Made by a program: the position numbers and the translations under genes
Part shown: positions 7,337 through 15,249 of the stretch, one piece after another
Layout of the letters: each line of letters starts with the position of its first letter
Numbering within the stretch: the first letter of the stretch is position 1
Source: CADCTP01 sp963849885
GTDB lineage: Bacteria; Actinomycetota; Actinomycetes; Mycobacteriales; CADCTP01
Assembly: GCA_963849885.1 (NCBI GenBank)
Contig: CAWKIV010000006.1
Coordinates: 310,001 to 374,000, forward strand
Direction: 5' to 3'
DNA: 64,000 nucleotides
The notes under the pieces: model-generated
What the model was told of the DNA's origin: nothing
The model's input: the letters and a program-made list of their open reading frames with translations, nothing else
Database searches by the model: none

Positions 7337-7374
7337 AGGCTAAGCCTCGGCCCGGAGGGGACGCAATGCATTTA
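7337..7374 (-). promoter_or_regulatory. Candidate WhiB7-type promoter
   Basis: On the minus strand TTGCGT (7366-7361) and TAGCCT (7342-7337) are separated by 18 nt, and the -35 is directly preceded by the AT-rich block TAAATGCA (7374-7367) in an otherwise GC-rich stretch. WhiB7-dependent promoters are known to carry an AT-rich block just upstream of the -35 that its AT-hook contacts, so this fits autoregulation. The predicted start is about 7330, giving a leader of about 440 nt. Confidence 0.5.
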
Positions 7375-7524
7375 CCGCCCCGGATTGCAAACTGCCGGGA
7401 GATTGCCCCATCGGGCACCTCCGGGGGGTACCCGCGCTCCCGCGGCGGGGGCGGCTCCGGCCGACCCGGACGGCACCCTCGGGCCGACCGCCGCAGCCGA
7501 AGGCTCGTCGCTCAGCCGACCGCG

Positions 7525-7648
7525 GACCGACGGCCGCCGCCCCGGCCGACCACGGGTGGCCGCCGCCCCAGCCGGCCACGGCCGTGGCCGCCGCCCCAGC
7601 CGGCCATGGCCGAAGGACCGCCGCCCCAGCCGACCACGGCCGAGTCAC
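7525..7648. repeat. Imperfect GC-rich tandem repeats, about 28-30 bp, about 4 copies
   Basis: Units of the type CGCCGCCCCAGCCGGCCACGG recur near 7530, 7561, 7589 and 7619 between the whiB7 promoter region and the uvrD2 stop. The stretch 7375-7654 holds no supported gene. The repeats could fold as an RNA at the 3' end of uvrD2; no function is evident. Confidence 0.6.
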
Positions 7649-7654
7649 CGGCGC

Positions 7655-9682
7655 TCAGCCGACCGCGGACGGCGGCTCCTCGCCCCGCATGATCGCCAGC
7701 ACGTCCTCGCCGTACCGGTCGAGCTTGGTCTGCCCGATCCCCGGCACCGCCACCAGCCCGGCCACGTCCGCCGGCTGCCGCACCGCCAGCTCGGCCAGCG
7801 TCGAATCCGTGAAGACCACGTACGCGGGGACCTTCTGCGCCTCCGCCCGCCCGGCCCGCCAGGCCCGCAGCCGGCCGAAGAGCTCCGCGTCCGCGCCGTC
7901 CGGCAGCTCCGCCCCGCCGCCGCGCCGCCGGCCCGCGCGCGCCGGCCGGGCCGCCACCTCGGCCTCGGCGGCGATCCCGTGCAGGAAGCGCGACCGCCGC
8001 CGCGAGCGCCGCCCGCCCGGTGCCCGGGACAGCGACCAGGACAGCGCCAGCCGCTCCCGGGCCCGGGTCACCCCCACGTAGAGCAGCCGCCGCTCCTCGT
8101 CGACCTGCTCGTCGGTGACCGCGTGCTGGATCGGCAGGGTGCCCTCCACCAGCCCGACCAGGAAGACCGCGTCCCACTCCAGCCCCTTGGCCGCGTGCAG
8201 CGACGCGAGCGTGACGCCCTGCACGGTCGGCGCGTGCTGTGCGGCGGCCCGCTGCTCCAGCTCGGCGACGAGGTCGCCCAGCCCGGCCTCGGGCTGCACC
8301 GCGGCGAGCTCCTCGGCCACCCCGACCAGCGCGGCGATGGACTCCCAGCGCTCCCGGGCGGCGCCGCCGCCGGGCGGCGCGCCGGGCGACCAGCTCATCC
8401 CGGACAGCACGTCCCGGACCAGGTCGACCAGCTTGTCCCCGGACTCGGCGGACCGGGCCGCCCCGCGCAGCAGCAGCACCGCCTCCCGGATCTCCGTCCG
8501 GTCGAAGAAGCGCTCCCCGCCGCGCAGCACGTACGGCACGCCCGCGTCGGCCAGCGCCCGCTCGTACGCCTCCGACTGCGCGTTGACCCGGAACAGCACG
8601 GCCAGCTCGCTCGCCGGGGTGCCGCCGTCCATCGCGGCCCGGCACACGCCGGCCACCGCCGCCGCCTCGGCCGGCTCGTCGTCGTACTCGGCGAAGGTCG
8701 CCTCCGGTCCCGCCGGCCGCTGCCCGACCAGCCGCAGCGTGGACCGCCGGCCGAGCACCCGGTTGGCCAGCTCGACCACCTGCGGGGTGGACCGGTAGTC
8801 CCGGACCAGCTTCACCACCGTCGCGCCGGGGAAGCGGCGCGGGAAGCCCAGCAGGTACGCCGGGGTGGCGCCGGTGAAGGAGTAGATCGTCTGGTTGGGG
8901 TCGCCGACCACGCACAGGTCGTCGCGACCGCCGAGCCAGGCGTCCAGCAGCCGCTGCTGCAGCGGGCTGACGTCCTGATACTCGTCCACCACGAAGTGCC
9001 GGTAGCGGGCCCGCAGCTCCTCGGCGACGTCCCGGTGCTCCTCGATGGCGGCCGCGGTGACCAGCAGCAGGTCCTCGAAGTCGAGGACGCCGGCCCGCGC
9101 CTTCGCCTCCTCGTACGCCGCCATCACCGCGACCACCGTGGCGGCCGGCACCGGCGGCTCCCGGCCGGCCTCGACCGCCCGCTGCACGTACCGCTCCGGC
9201 GGGCACAGCGACACCTTCGCCCACTCGACCTCGGCGGCGAGGTCGCGCAGCACCGTCCGGTTGGTGTCCCGGACGCCGGCCCGGGCGGCCGCGGCGGCGA
9301 CCAGCCGGATCTTGTTGTCCAGCAGCTCCGGCACCGGGCCGCCGAGCACCCGGGGTCCGAAGTAGCGCAGCTGCCGCAGCGCCGCGGCGTGGAAGGTCAG
9401 CGCCTGCACCCCGCCCCGGCCGGCCCCGCCGATGCCGAGGGCCCGCAGCCGGCCGCGCATCTCCCCGGCCGCGCGGGCGGTGAAGGTCACCGCGAGCAGC
9501 TGGCCGGCGGGGACGGCGCCGGTGCGCACCGCGTACGCGATGCGGTGGGTGATCGTCCGGGTCTTGCCGGTCCCGGCGCCGGCCAGGATGCACACCGGGC
9601 CGCGGACCGCCCGGGCCGCCTCCTCCTGCTCCGGGTCGAGACCCGCCAGCACCGACTCCGCGTCCCCCTCGTCGGCCAGCAC
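7655..9682 (-). CDS. uvrD2: ATP-dependent DNA helicase UvrD2 (superfamily 1A) with HRDC domain
   Basis: A 675-aa SF1A helicase. Walker A is AGAGTGKT (34-41), and the DEYQD box (VVDEYQDVSPLQQ), GDPNQTIYSF, LASLHAAKGLEWD and VGVTRARERL motifs follow in order. A C-terminal HRDC domain (STLAELAVRQPADVAGLVAV and onward, last 55 residues) identifies the UvrD2 subgroup, essential in mycobacteria, over UvrD1/PcrA. GTG 9682 is chosen with GGGAG about 10 nt upstream; earlier in-frame codons show little family similarity. The gene diverges from mycoredoxin, as Rv3198c does from Rv3198A. It probably works in DNA repair and replication-fork maintenance. Confidence 0.9.
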   Translation of the reverse strand: MLADEGDAESVLAGLDPEQEEAARAVRGPVCILAGAGTGKTRTITHRIAYAVRTGAVPAGQLLAVTFTARAAGEMRGRLRALGIGGAGRGGVQALTFHAAALRQLRYFGPRVLGGPVPELLDNKIRLVAAAAARAGVRDTNRTVLRDLAAEVEWAKVSLCPPERYVQRAVEAGREPPVPAATVVAVMAAYEEAKARAGVLDFEDLLLVTAAAIEEHRDVAEELRARYRHFVVDEYQDVSPLQQRLLDAWLGGRDDLCVVGDPNQTIYSFTGATPAYLLGFPRRFPGATVVKLVRDYRSTPQVVELANRVLGRRSTLRLVGQRPAGPEATFAEYDDEPAEAAAVAGVCRAAMDGGTPASELAVLFRVNAQSEAYERALADAGVPYVLRGGERFFDRTEIREAVLLLRGAARSAESGDKLVDLVRDVLSGMSWSPGAPPGGGAARERWESIAALVGVAEELAAVQPEAGLGDLVAELEQRAAAQHAPTVQGVTLASLHAAKGLEWDAVFLVGLVEGTLPIQHAVTDEQVDEERRLLYVGVTRARERLALSWSLSRAPGGRRSRRRSRFLHGIAAEAEVAARPARAGRRRGGGAELPDGADAELFGRLRAWRAGRAEAQKVPAYVVFTDSTLAELAVRQPADVAGLVAVPGIGQTKLDRYGEDVLAIMRGEEPPSAVG

Positions 9683-9710
9683 GGGATCGAGTCTCCCAGG
9701 CGGGTAGGAC

Positions 9711-9737
9711 GGGAAGAGCGACCGGTGCCGGCGCGTT
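9711..9737 (+). promoter_or_regulatory. SigR/SigH-type ECF promoter upstream of mycoredoxin
   Basis: GGGAAG (9711-9716) and GTT (9735-9737) are separated by exactly 18 nt, matching the GGGAAT-N18-GTT consensus of the thiol-stress sigma factors SigR (Streptomyces) and SigH (Mycobacterium). The predicted start lies near 9745, about 30 nt before the ATG. Confidence 0.6.
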
Positions 9738-9773
9738 GCGTGGGGGAACGACCCCGGATGGAGGACTTCGGCG

Positions 9774-10007
9774 ATGCTGACCATGTACTCGACGACCTGG
9801 TGCGGTTACTGCATGCGCCTCAAGCGGATGTTGGACCGCGAGGGCATCGCGTACACCGAGGTGAACATCGAGGAGGACCCCGACGCGGCCGACTTCGTCA
9901 TGCGAGTCAACGGCGGCAACCGGACTGTACCAACGGTGGTGTTCCCCGACGGTGCAGCACTGACCAATCCGTCCATCGATCAGGTGAAGGCTGCGCTCGC
10001 GGCCTAG
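9774..10007 (+). CDS. Mycoredoxin (Mrx1), mycothiol-dependent glutaredoxin-like protein
   Basis: A 77-aa thioredoxin-fold protein with the redox motif WCGYC (C10, C13), the mycoredoxin-1 variant of the glutaredoxin CPYC site. The cis-Pro region is TVPTVVF and the end is SIDQVKAALAA, as in Mrx1 proteins. The enzyme reduces mycothiol-mixed disulfides in the cytoplasm of actinomycetes, using the mycothiol/Mtr system. GAGG about 9 nt upstream of ATG 9774 gives a usable ribosome binding site, and a SigR/SigH-like promoter precedes it, so induction by disulfide stress is expected. Confidence 0.92.
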   Translation: MLTMYSTTWCGYCMRLKRMLDREGIAYTEVNIEEDPDAADFVMRVNGGNRTVPTVVFPDGAALTNPSIDQVKAALAA

Positions 10008-10138
10008 CTGATACAGCCCGGCGGCTGCCCGGGCGACTCCCGCTCCGCTAGTGTGTCCAAACGGCGACGTAGCGTGGCCACCGGGGGCCCGCTGAGACGA
10101 CGCCGTCAAGACTGTTGCTGTCGGGCGGAGGTGCAGGT

Positions 10139-10912
10139 GTGGTTGACCGCGGGGTCGCCGAGTCGGGGCGACGCGCCGCCGGACTCCCGGGAGCGTTGCG
10201 CGAGGACGTCGTGATCCGACGGACCTCGGCGGGCTGGCGGGTGGAGGGATCCTTCCCGAGCCTGCCGACGGACACGGTGGACGAGCTGGGCCATGCGCTC
10301 GCGCTGGCGGATCTGCTGGCGGAGGGCACGATCCCCGGGCCGCGGCCGCCGCGGCCGGCGGACGGCCTGGACGAGGTGGCCCGGTTGCGGGCCGCCGTCC
10401 GGCAGCTCGAGCACGCGCTCGCGTCCCGGGTCGTGGTGGAGCAGGCGATCGGCGTGCTGACCGAACGATGGCGGGTGGCACCCCGGGACGCCTTCGAGCA
10501 GCTGCGCCGGATCACCCGGTCCCGCGGGCTGCGGATCCACGATCTGGCCCGGCAGGTGGTCGAGTCGTGCACCGATCCCGAGGCCACGCTGCCGGCCGAG
10601 CTGGTGCCGCCGCCCCGGCCGGCCGGGCCGCCGGAGCCGCGGCAGAGCCCGGATCGGCGCGGTCGCGGTGACGGCGGCGAGCGGCGGGAGTCGCGGCGCG
10701 GCCGGCGCGAGCGCGGTCGCGGGCCGCGGCCGGAGCCCGGCGGGGGTGACCCCGCGGTACGCAACGGGCAGCCCAGGCCGCTACCGCCGAGCGTCGCGCG
10801 CCCGGGCCCGGTGGCCGCCGAATACTCGCCGGGCGGGACGCTGGCCCAACCGGCCGGCGCGGTCGGTCCGTCCCCGGCGGCGCACGGGAGGCACGCGCGA
10901 GTGGAGCGGTGA
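10139..10912 (+). CDS. ANTAR-domain RNA-binding protein with disordered basic tail
   Basis: A 257-aa protein. Residues 83-142 (from LRAAVRQLEHALASRVVVEQ to IHDLARQVVES) form an ANTAR domain with its conserved helical pattern. ANTAR proteins bind paired RNA hairpins and act as antiterminators, usually when coupled to a sensor. Here residues 1-75 show no recognised GAF or receiver domain. The last 90 residues are low complexity and rich in Arg, Gly and Pro. GTG 10139 follows GGAGG by 7 nt. Its stop overlaps the start of the next gene as GTGA, so the two are translationally coupled. The target RNA is unknown. Confidence 0.8.
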   Translation: MVDRGVAESGRRAAGLPGALREDVVIRRTSAGWRVEGSFPSLPTDTVDELGHALALADLLAEGTIPGPRPPRPADGLDEVARLRAAVRQLEHALASRVVVEQAIGVLTERWRVAPRDAFEQLRRITRSRGLRIHDLARQVVESCTDPEATLPAELVPPPRPAGPPEPRQSPDRRGRGDGGERRESRRGRRERGRGPRPEPGGGDPAVRNGQPRPLPPSVARPGPVAAEYSPGGTLAQPAGAVGPSPAAHGRHARVER

Positions 10913-11601
10913 CCGGCGCGTTCCGGCCGGTGACGCCGGAGCGGCTGGGCGCGGCGCTGGCCGAGCTGGTGCTTGCCGTGCCGGCGGCCGGGACGGTGCG
11001 GGTGGCGGTGGACGGCCACCCCGCCGCCGGGCCGTCCGCGGTCGCGGATGACCTGGTGGAGCCGCTGCGGGTGGCCGGTCGGCCGGTGCTGCGGGTGGGC
11101 AGCGGGTGGTTCCTGCGGCCGGCGTCGGTGCGGCTGGAGCGCGGCCGGCACGACCCGGACGCGTACTACTCCGACCGGCTCGACGTCGCCGCCCTGCGCC
11201 GGGAGGTGCTGGACCCGCTCGGCCCGGACGGGACCGGGCGCTACCTGCCGACGCTGTGGGACCCGGCGACCGACCGGGCGACGCGGGCGGCGTACGCGGC
11301 GGCGCCGCCGGACGCGGTGCTGGTGCTGGACGGCAGCCTGCTGCTCGGTCTCGGGCTGCCCTTCGACCTGACCGTCCACCTGCGGCTGTCGGCCGGCGCG
11401 CGGGAGCGGCGGACGGTGGCGGCGGAGCGGTGGAGCCTGCCGGCCTTCTCCCGGTACGAGCGGGAGGTCGACCCGGAGCGGGCGGCGGACGTGGTGGTGA
11501 GGATGGACGACCCGCGGCACCCGGCGCTGCTCAGCCGGGTGGGTGCGGGTTTTTCCACAGACCGGTCGTTGGGCTTGGAAAGTGGGCAAACTTCCCTCTA
11601 A
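10909..11601 (+). CDS. Uridine-kinase-like P-loop protein with degenerate Walker A
   Basis: A 230-aa protein resembling the uridine kinase/phosphoribulokinase family: VAVDGHPAAGPS (33-43) corresponds to the family's DGxxGSGKS loop, DPDAYYSDRLD (82-92) to the substrate segment, and DAVLVLDGSLLL (135-146) to the second strand with its acidic residue. The invariant Walker A lysine is replaced by proline (P42), so ATP phosphotransfer is doubtful; a binding or regulatory role is possible. It overlaps the ANTAR gene by 4 bp. The start of the following lipoprotein gene's -10 box lies within its stop codon. Confidence 0.65.
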   Translation: MTGAFRPVTPERLGAALAELVLAVPAAGTVRVAVDGHPAAGPSAVADDLVEPLRVAGRPVLRVGSGWFLRPASVRLERGRHDPDAYYSDRLDVAALRREVLDPLGPDGTGRYLPTLWDPATDRATRAAYAAAPPDAVLVLDGSLLLGLGLPFDLTVHLRLSAGARERRTVAAERWSLPAFSRYEREVDPERAADVVVRMDDPRHPALLSRVGAGFSTDRSLGLESGQTSL

Positions 11602-11604
11602 GTT
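11575..11604 (+). promoter_or_regulatory. Promoter giving a predicted leaderless transcript
   Basis: TTGGAA (11575-11580), an 18-nt spacer and TAAGTT (11599-11604) lie with 6 nt before GTG 11611. Transcription would start at the start codon itself. Confidence 0.55.
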
Positions 11605-11610
11605 GACCTT

Positions 11611-12197
11611 GTGCGTGTCAGGGTTGCTCTAGCCGGTGCTGGTCTCGTTCTCACGCTCGGTGCGGGGTGCGACGGCGGTGAGCCGACGCCCACCACCCTG
11701 CCGACCCCGTCGACGGTGGTCACCACACCCCCGACGAGCACTCCACCCAGCCCGACGCCCAGCCCCACCCCCGCAGCCCCGACCCTCCCGCCCGCCGCCC
11801 GGGCCGACACCCCCGCCGGCGCCCAATCCTTCGCCCGCTTCTGGCTAACCACCCTCGACTACGCCTCCAGAACCGGCGACACCAAACTCCTTCGAGCCGC
11901 TCGGCACCTGCCCAGGCTGCAACGCGCTCGGCAGACGGCATCGACGAGCTATACTCGGCGAGGCGGACGCGGTGAGGGCGGACGTATCTCAGTGTCGGCG
12001 TCGCCGATCGATCCGGCATGTTCGCTGGCGAGCCGCGCTCGTCTGAGTTGATCATACGCATGACCGGGCCGACGAGTGTCGAGAGACAGTGGCCAGGTCG
12101 GCCGCTACCGGCCGACACGGATGCGCGGCCTTGTTCTCCTTACGCTCGCCGCGCAGCAGACGGCTGGCGAGTTACCAAGACTGTCACAGCCGGTGAA
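11611..12197 (+). pseudogene. Decayed DUF6318-like lipoprotein gene
   Basis: An intact start (GTG 11611), signal peptide and lipobox LTLGAGC (14-20) lead into a Thr/Pro-rich linker and the conserved block SFARFWLTTLDYASRTGDTK of actinobacterial DUF6318 lipoproteins. The reading frame then breaks: TCPGCNAL, ADGIDELYSA, FAGEPRSSELIIR and RAADGWRVTK, all pieces expected of one protein, lie in different frames between 11890 and 12170. GC content and third-position GC drop sharply here. A truncated secreted lipoprotein of about 146 aa could still be made. The family function is unknown. Several independent shifts indicate genuine decay rather than one sequencing error. Confidence 0.65.
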
Positions 12198-12434
12198 GTG
12201 ACGCATGAGTGCTCGAGGTTTGGCTCCTACGACTACTCTCTGCAGCTGTGGTCGCGACTGCATGACTGCAGCTTGGTCGCGCTGAGGCAGCAGTTGCCGC
12301 GCAGCCTCGTTCGATCGTCAGAGCTGCGTCGGAGCTAACCAACGGGATGGTCGAATCGGCATCGCAAGGTCGATCGGCCGGCAGGGCAGGCACCCCGGCG
12401 ACTGGCCGCAAGCTTACCGGCGCGGACGTCTACG

Positions 12435-12986
12435 ATGCCGCAGATGCCGGCGGCTTTCTGTGCGGATGCGACGGCGAATGCGGCGGCGGCGGGCGGGACT
12501 TCGCCGGAGGTCGCTGGATTGTGTCGGGGGTTTGTGGCGGGGCCGGTGGTGGTGCCTACGGAGGGGGACGTGCGGCGGGCGTTCAGGGAGTTGCCGCTTT
12601 ATCGGGGGGAGATCCGTACCGATCCGGGGACGTTCACGCTGGTCAATCTGGAGACGTATTTCTGGTGCGGGGACTCCGCCGGCCGCGGCTGTGACGTGCT
12701 CGGTGAGGGTGAGCGGACCGTGACGCTGCTCGGGCAGCCGGTGCGGATCCGGCCCCGGATCGTGGCCTACGGCTGGGACTTCGGCGACGGGCAGCAGGCC
12801 ACCGGCCGGCGCGCCGCGCACACCTACCAGCACGCCTCGACCGTCACCGTCACGCTCACGCTGACCTGGACCGCCGACTACGCCCTGCCCGGCGGCGCCT
12901 TCCAGCCGGTCGACGACACCACCACGACGACCAGCCCGCCTCGTGACCTGCCCGTCCGCGAGGCACAGGCGGTCATCGTGCGGTGA
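12435..12986 (+). CDS. PKD-domain-like protein, probably truncated at its N-terminus
   Basis: A 183-aa ORF whose second half contains a PKD-like segment (YGWDFGDGQQATGRRAAHTY, about 112-131, then TVTVTLTLTWTADY). The first half, FRELPLYRGEIRTDPGTF and LVNLETYFWCGD, is conserved in a family of actinomycete exported proteins often encoded beside DUF6318 lipoproteins. There is no signal peptide and no ribosome binding site at ATG 12435. Upstream sequence (12200-12430) is low in GC with no usable frame, so the N-terminal secretion signal seems lost together with the decay of the neighbour. It is either a remnant or a non-exported protein. Confidence 0.5.
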   Translation: MPQMPAAFCADATANAAAAGGTSPEVAGLCRGFVAGPVVVPTEGDVRRAFRELPLYRGEIRTDPGTFTLVNLETYFWCGDSAGRGCDVLGEGERTVTLLGQPVRIRPRIVAYGWDFGDGQQATGRRAAHTYQHASTVTVTLTLTWTADYALPGGAFQPVDDTTTTTSPPRDLPVREAQAVIVR

Positions 12987-13032
12987 TCAGCCGGCAGCGA
13001 TCCAGTCGGTGATCAGCCGGCGGCGATCCAGT
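12981..13032. repeat. 26-bp tandem duplication spanning two convergent stop codons
   Basis: The unit CGGTGATCAGCCGGCAGCGA followed by TCCAGT (12981-13006) is repeated at 13007-13032 with one mismatch. The first copy holds the stop of the PKD gene and the second holds the stop of nudC. Confidence 0.85.
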
Positions 13033-13891
13033 CGGTGATGATCCGGTGCGCGATCGACACCGGCGGCGGCAGCCGCAGCGCGCCGGCCCGCAGCTCGTCG
13101 CGGCTCACCCACAGCGCGTCGGCCAGCTCGCCGTCGCGCAGCGACAGGGTCAGGTCGCCGACCGCCAGCGCGGTGTAGCCGAGCATCAGCGACGACGGGA
13201 AGGGCCACGGCTGGCTGCCCGCATACGCGACGCCGGCGACGGTGAGCCCGACCTCCTCCGCCACCTCCCGGGCGACCGCCGCCTCCGCCGACTCCCCCGG
13301 CTCCACGAAGCCGGCCAGGATCGAGTAGCGCCCCGGCGGCCAGGACGCCTGCCGGCCGAGCACGCACCGGTCGCCGCCGTCGTGCACCAGCATGATCACC
13401 GCGGGGTCGGTCCGCGGGAAGTGCTCCGAGCCGTCCTCCGGGCAGCGCCGGATCCAGCCGCCGTGGGCGAGTCCGGTCGGCGCGCCGCACAGCGAGCACC
13501 GCGGGTGCCGGTCGTGCCAGCGGGCGAGCGCGACCGCGGTGGTGAGCAGCCCGGCGTCCAGGTCGCCGAGGGCGGCGCCGATCTCCCGCAGGTCCGCCCA
13601 CTGCGAGGCCCGCAGGTCCCGCGGCGCCCGCACCGCGAAGAGCGGCACCTCCCCGTCCCCGACGCCGAGGAAGTAGCGCTCGCCGCCCCCCGGCACCGCG
13701 GCGGTCGGCCGCAGCTCCAGCACCGGCCCGTCCGCGCCCTCCTCCACCGGCGCGGTGTAGTCCGGCGTCACCACCAGCGCACGCCCGCGCTCCCAGGCCG
13801 TCTCCAGCCACGGGCCGTCGTCCCGCCGCTCCGCCGCCCGGTCGTGTGCCGACCGGGACAGCGTCGGCGCCCGGGACAGCGAGAAGGTCAC
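13013..13891 (-). CDS. nudC: NAD(H) pyrophosphatase / RNA deNADding enzyme (NudC-type NUDIX hydrolase)
   Basis: A 292-aa protein that hydrolyses NADH (and NAD-capped RNA in characterised homologues). The zinc ribbon is C132, C135, C150, but the fourth ligand position is Asp153 (CPEDGSEHFPR) rather than the Cys of E. coli NudC. The NUDIX box GFVEPGESAEAAVAREVAEE lies at 194-213 and is followed by the NADH-specificity motif SQPWPFPSS (226-234). GTG 13891 overlaps the stop of the upstream M16 gene as GTGA, so it is the last gene of a translationally coupled set with the two M16 genes. It corresponds to Rv3199c. Confidence 0.92.
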   Translation of the reverse strand: MTFSLSRAPTLSRSAHDRAAERRDDGPWLETAWERGRALVVTPDYTAPVEEGADGPVLELRPTAAVPGGGERYFLGVGDGEVPLFAVRAPRDLRASQWADLREIGAALGDLDAGLLTTAVALARWHDRHPRCSLCGAPTGLAHGGWIRRCPEDGSEHFPRTDPAVIMLVHDGGDRCVLGRQASWPPGRYSILAGFVEPGESAEAAVAREVAEEVGLTVAGVAYAGSQPWPFPSSLMLGYTALAVGDLTLSLRDGELADALWVSRDELRAGALRLPPPVSIAHRIITDWIAAG

Positions 13892-15249
13892 GCCGGCTCG
13901 TCCGGCGCCGCGGCCAGCTCCACCGGCCCGAGCGTGCGCAGCCCGTCCACGATGCCGCCGGCCTCGCCGAGCACCACGGTGACCATGGCGGCCGGCGCCA
14001 GATACTTCCGGGCCGCCGCGGACACCTGCTCGAGCGTCACCGCGGCCAGCGACCGCGGGTGCGAGCGCAGCCAGTCCAGCCCGAGCCCGACGCCGATCAG
14101 CGCGGACAGCGTCGAGGCGAGCCCGGCCTGGGTGGCGATGGACAGCGCGAGCGTGCCGACCGCGTACTGCCGGACGTCCTCCAGCTCCTCCGGCTTGACC
14201 GGCAGCGTGGCCATCCGGCCGAGCTCGTACCAGGTCTCCAGCAGCGCCGGCGCCGCCACCTCGGTCGCCACGTCCGCGTCGATGACGAGCCGGGAGCCGG
14301 CCGCCCCGTGGCTGATCCGGCTGTGCGGGCCGTACGTGTAGCCCTTGTCCTCGCGGATGTTCTCCACCAGGCGGGAGGAGAAGTAGCCGCCGAAGACGAG
14401 GTTCGCCAGCTGGAGCGCCGGGTAGTCGGTCGCGTCCCGCGGCACCGCCGGGCCGCCGAGCCGGATCGACGCCTGCACCGAGCCGGCCCGGTCGACCAGC
14501 AGCATCGGCTGCGGCACCACCGGCGGCAGCGGCGGCACCGGCCGGCCGGCACCGGTGCCGGTCCACGCCGCGAGCGCCTTCTCCACCGAGTCCAGCGCCC
14601 GGGCCGGGGACAGGTCACCGACCAGCACCAGCACGCTGCCGGCCGGCGCCAGCCGGTCGGCGTGCAGCTTGCGCAGCTGCCCCGGCGTCACCGCGGTGAC
14701 CGCCTCGACCGTCGGCAGCTCCCGCGCGTACGGGTGGTCGCCGTGCAGGCGCCGGTTGATCGCCTCGCCGACCAGCACGGACGGCTGCGAGCGGGCGATG
14801 GCCAGCCGCTCGGCCAGCCGGGCCCGCTCGCCCGCGACCTCATGGGCCGGGTACGTCGCCGCGGTCACGACCTCGGCGAGCAGGTCGAGCAGCGGCGCCA
14901 GCCCGGTCCGCAGCACGGTGCCGCCGATCATCAGCCGGTCGGCGTCCGCGGACACGTGCAGGTCCGCGCCCAGCGACTGCAGGGCGGCGGCCAGCTCCAC
15001 CTGGCCGTACCGCTCGGTGCCGGTGAGCAGCGTGTTGCTGAGCAGGCTGGCCCGGGCCGGGTGGGACGCGGCGGTGCCGCTGAACGGCACCCGCAGCCGC
15101 ACCTCCACCAGCGGCACCCCGGGCCGGCGGACCGCGAGCACCCGCAGCCCGCTGTCCAGCGTCCGCTCCGCCGCGGTCGGCTGCTTGACCTTCGGCACCG
15201 GCCCGAGCGGCGGCACCAGCGGGGAGGAGGCGCGGAGCGTGGCGGTCAC
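13888..15249 (-). CDS. M16-family protein, probable non-catalytic subunit
   Basis: A 453-aa protein with two M16 half-domains (ERTLDSGLRVLAVRRPGVPL near 30; NLVFGGYFSSRLVENIREDKG near 285, the conserved second-domain element). The zinc motif HxxEH of active M16 peptidases is absent: the equivalent stretch reads ASHPARASLLSNTLLTGT. It therefore resembles the inactive partner of heterodimeric M16 enzymes such as mitochondrial processing peptidase alpha. The GTG start overlaps the stop of the catalytic M16 gene (GTGA), supporting a 1:1 complex. No signal peptide is seen, so action in the cytoplasm is likely. The substrate is unknown. Confidence 0.85.
   Translation of the reverse strand: MTATLRASSPLVPPLGPVPKVKQPTAAERTLDSGLRVLAVRRPGVPLVEVRLRVPFSGTAASHPARASLLSNTLLTGTERYGQVELAAALQSLGADLHVSADADRLMIGGTVLRTGLAPLLDLLAEVVTAATYPAHEVAGERARLAERLAIARSQPSVLVGEAINRRLHGDHPYARELPTVEAVTAVTPGQLRKLHADRLAPAGSVLVLVGDLSPARALDSVEKALAAWTGTGAGRPVPPLPPVVPQPMLLVDRAGSVQASIRLGGPAVPRDATDYPALQLANLVFGGYFSSRLVENIREDKGYTYGPHSRISHGAAGSRLVIDADVATEVAAPALLETWYELGRMATLPVKPEELEDVRQYAVGTLALSIATQAGLASTLSALIGVGLGLDWLRSHPRSLAAVTLEQVSAAARKYLAPAAMVTVVLGEAGGIVDGLRTLGPVELAAAPDEPA

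Noticed and set aside
7325..10051. 908-aa plus-strand ORF opposite uvrD2
   Set aside because: Composition of an antisense shadow; the minus strand encodes a clear helicase.
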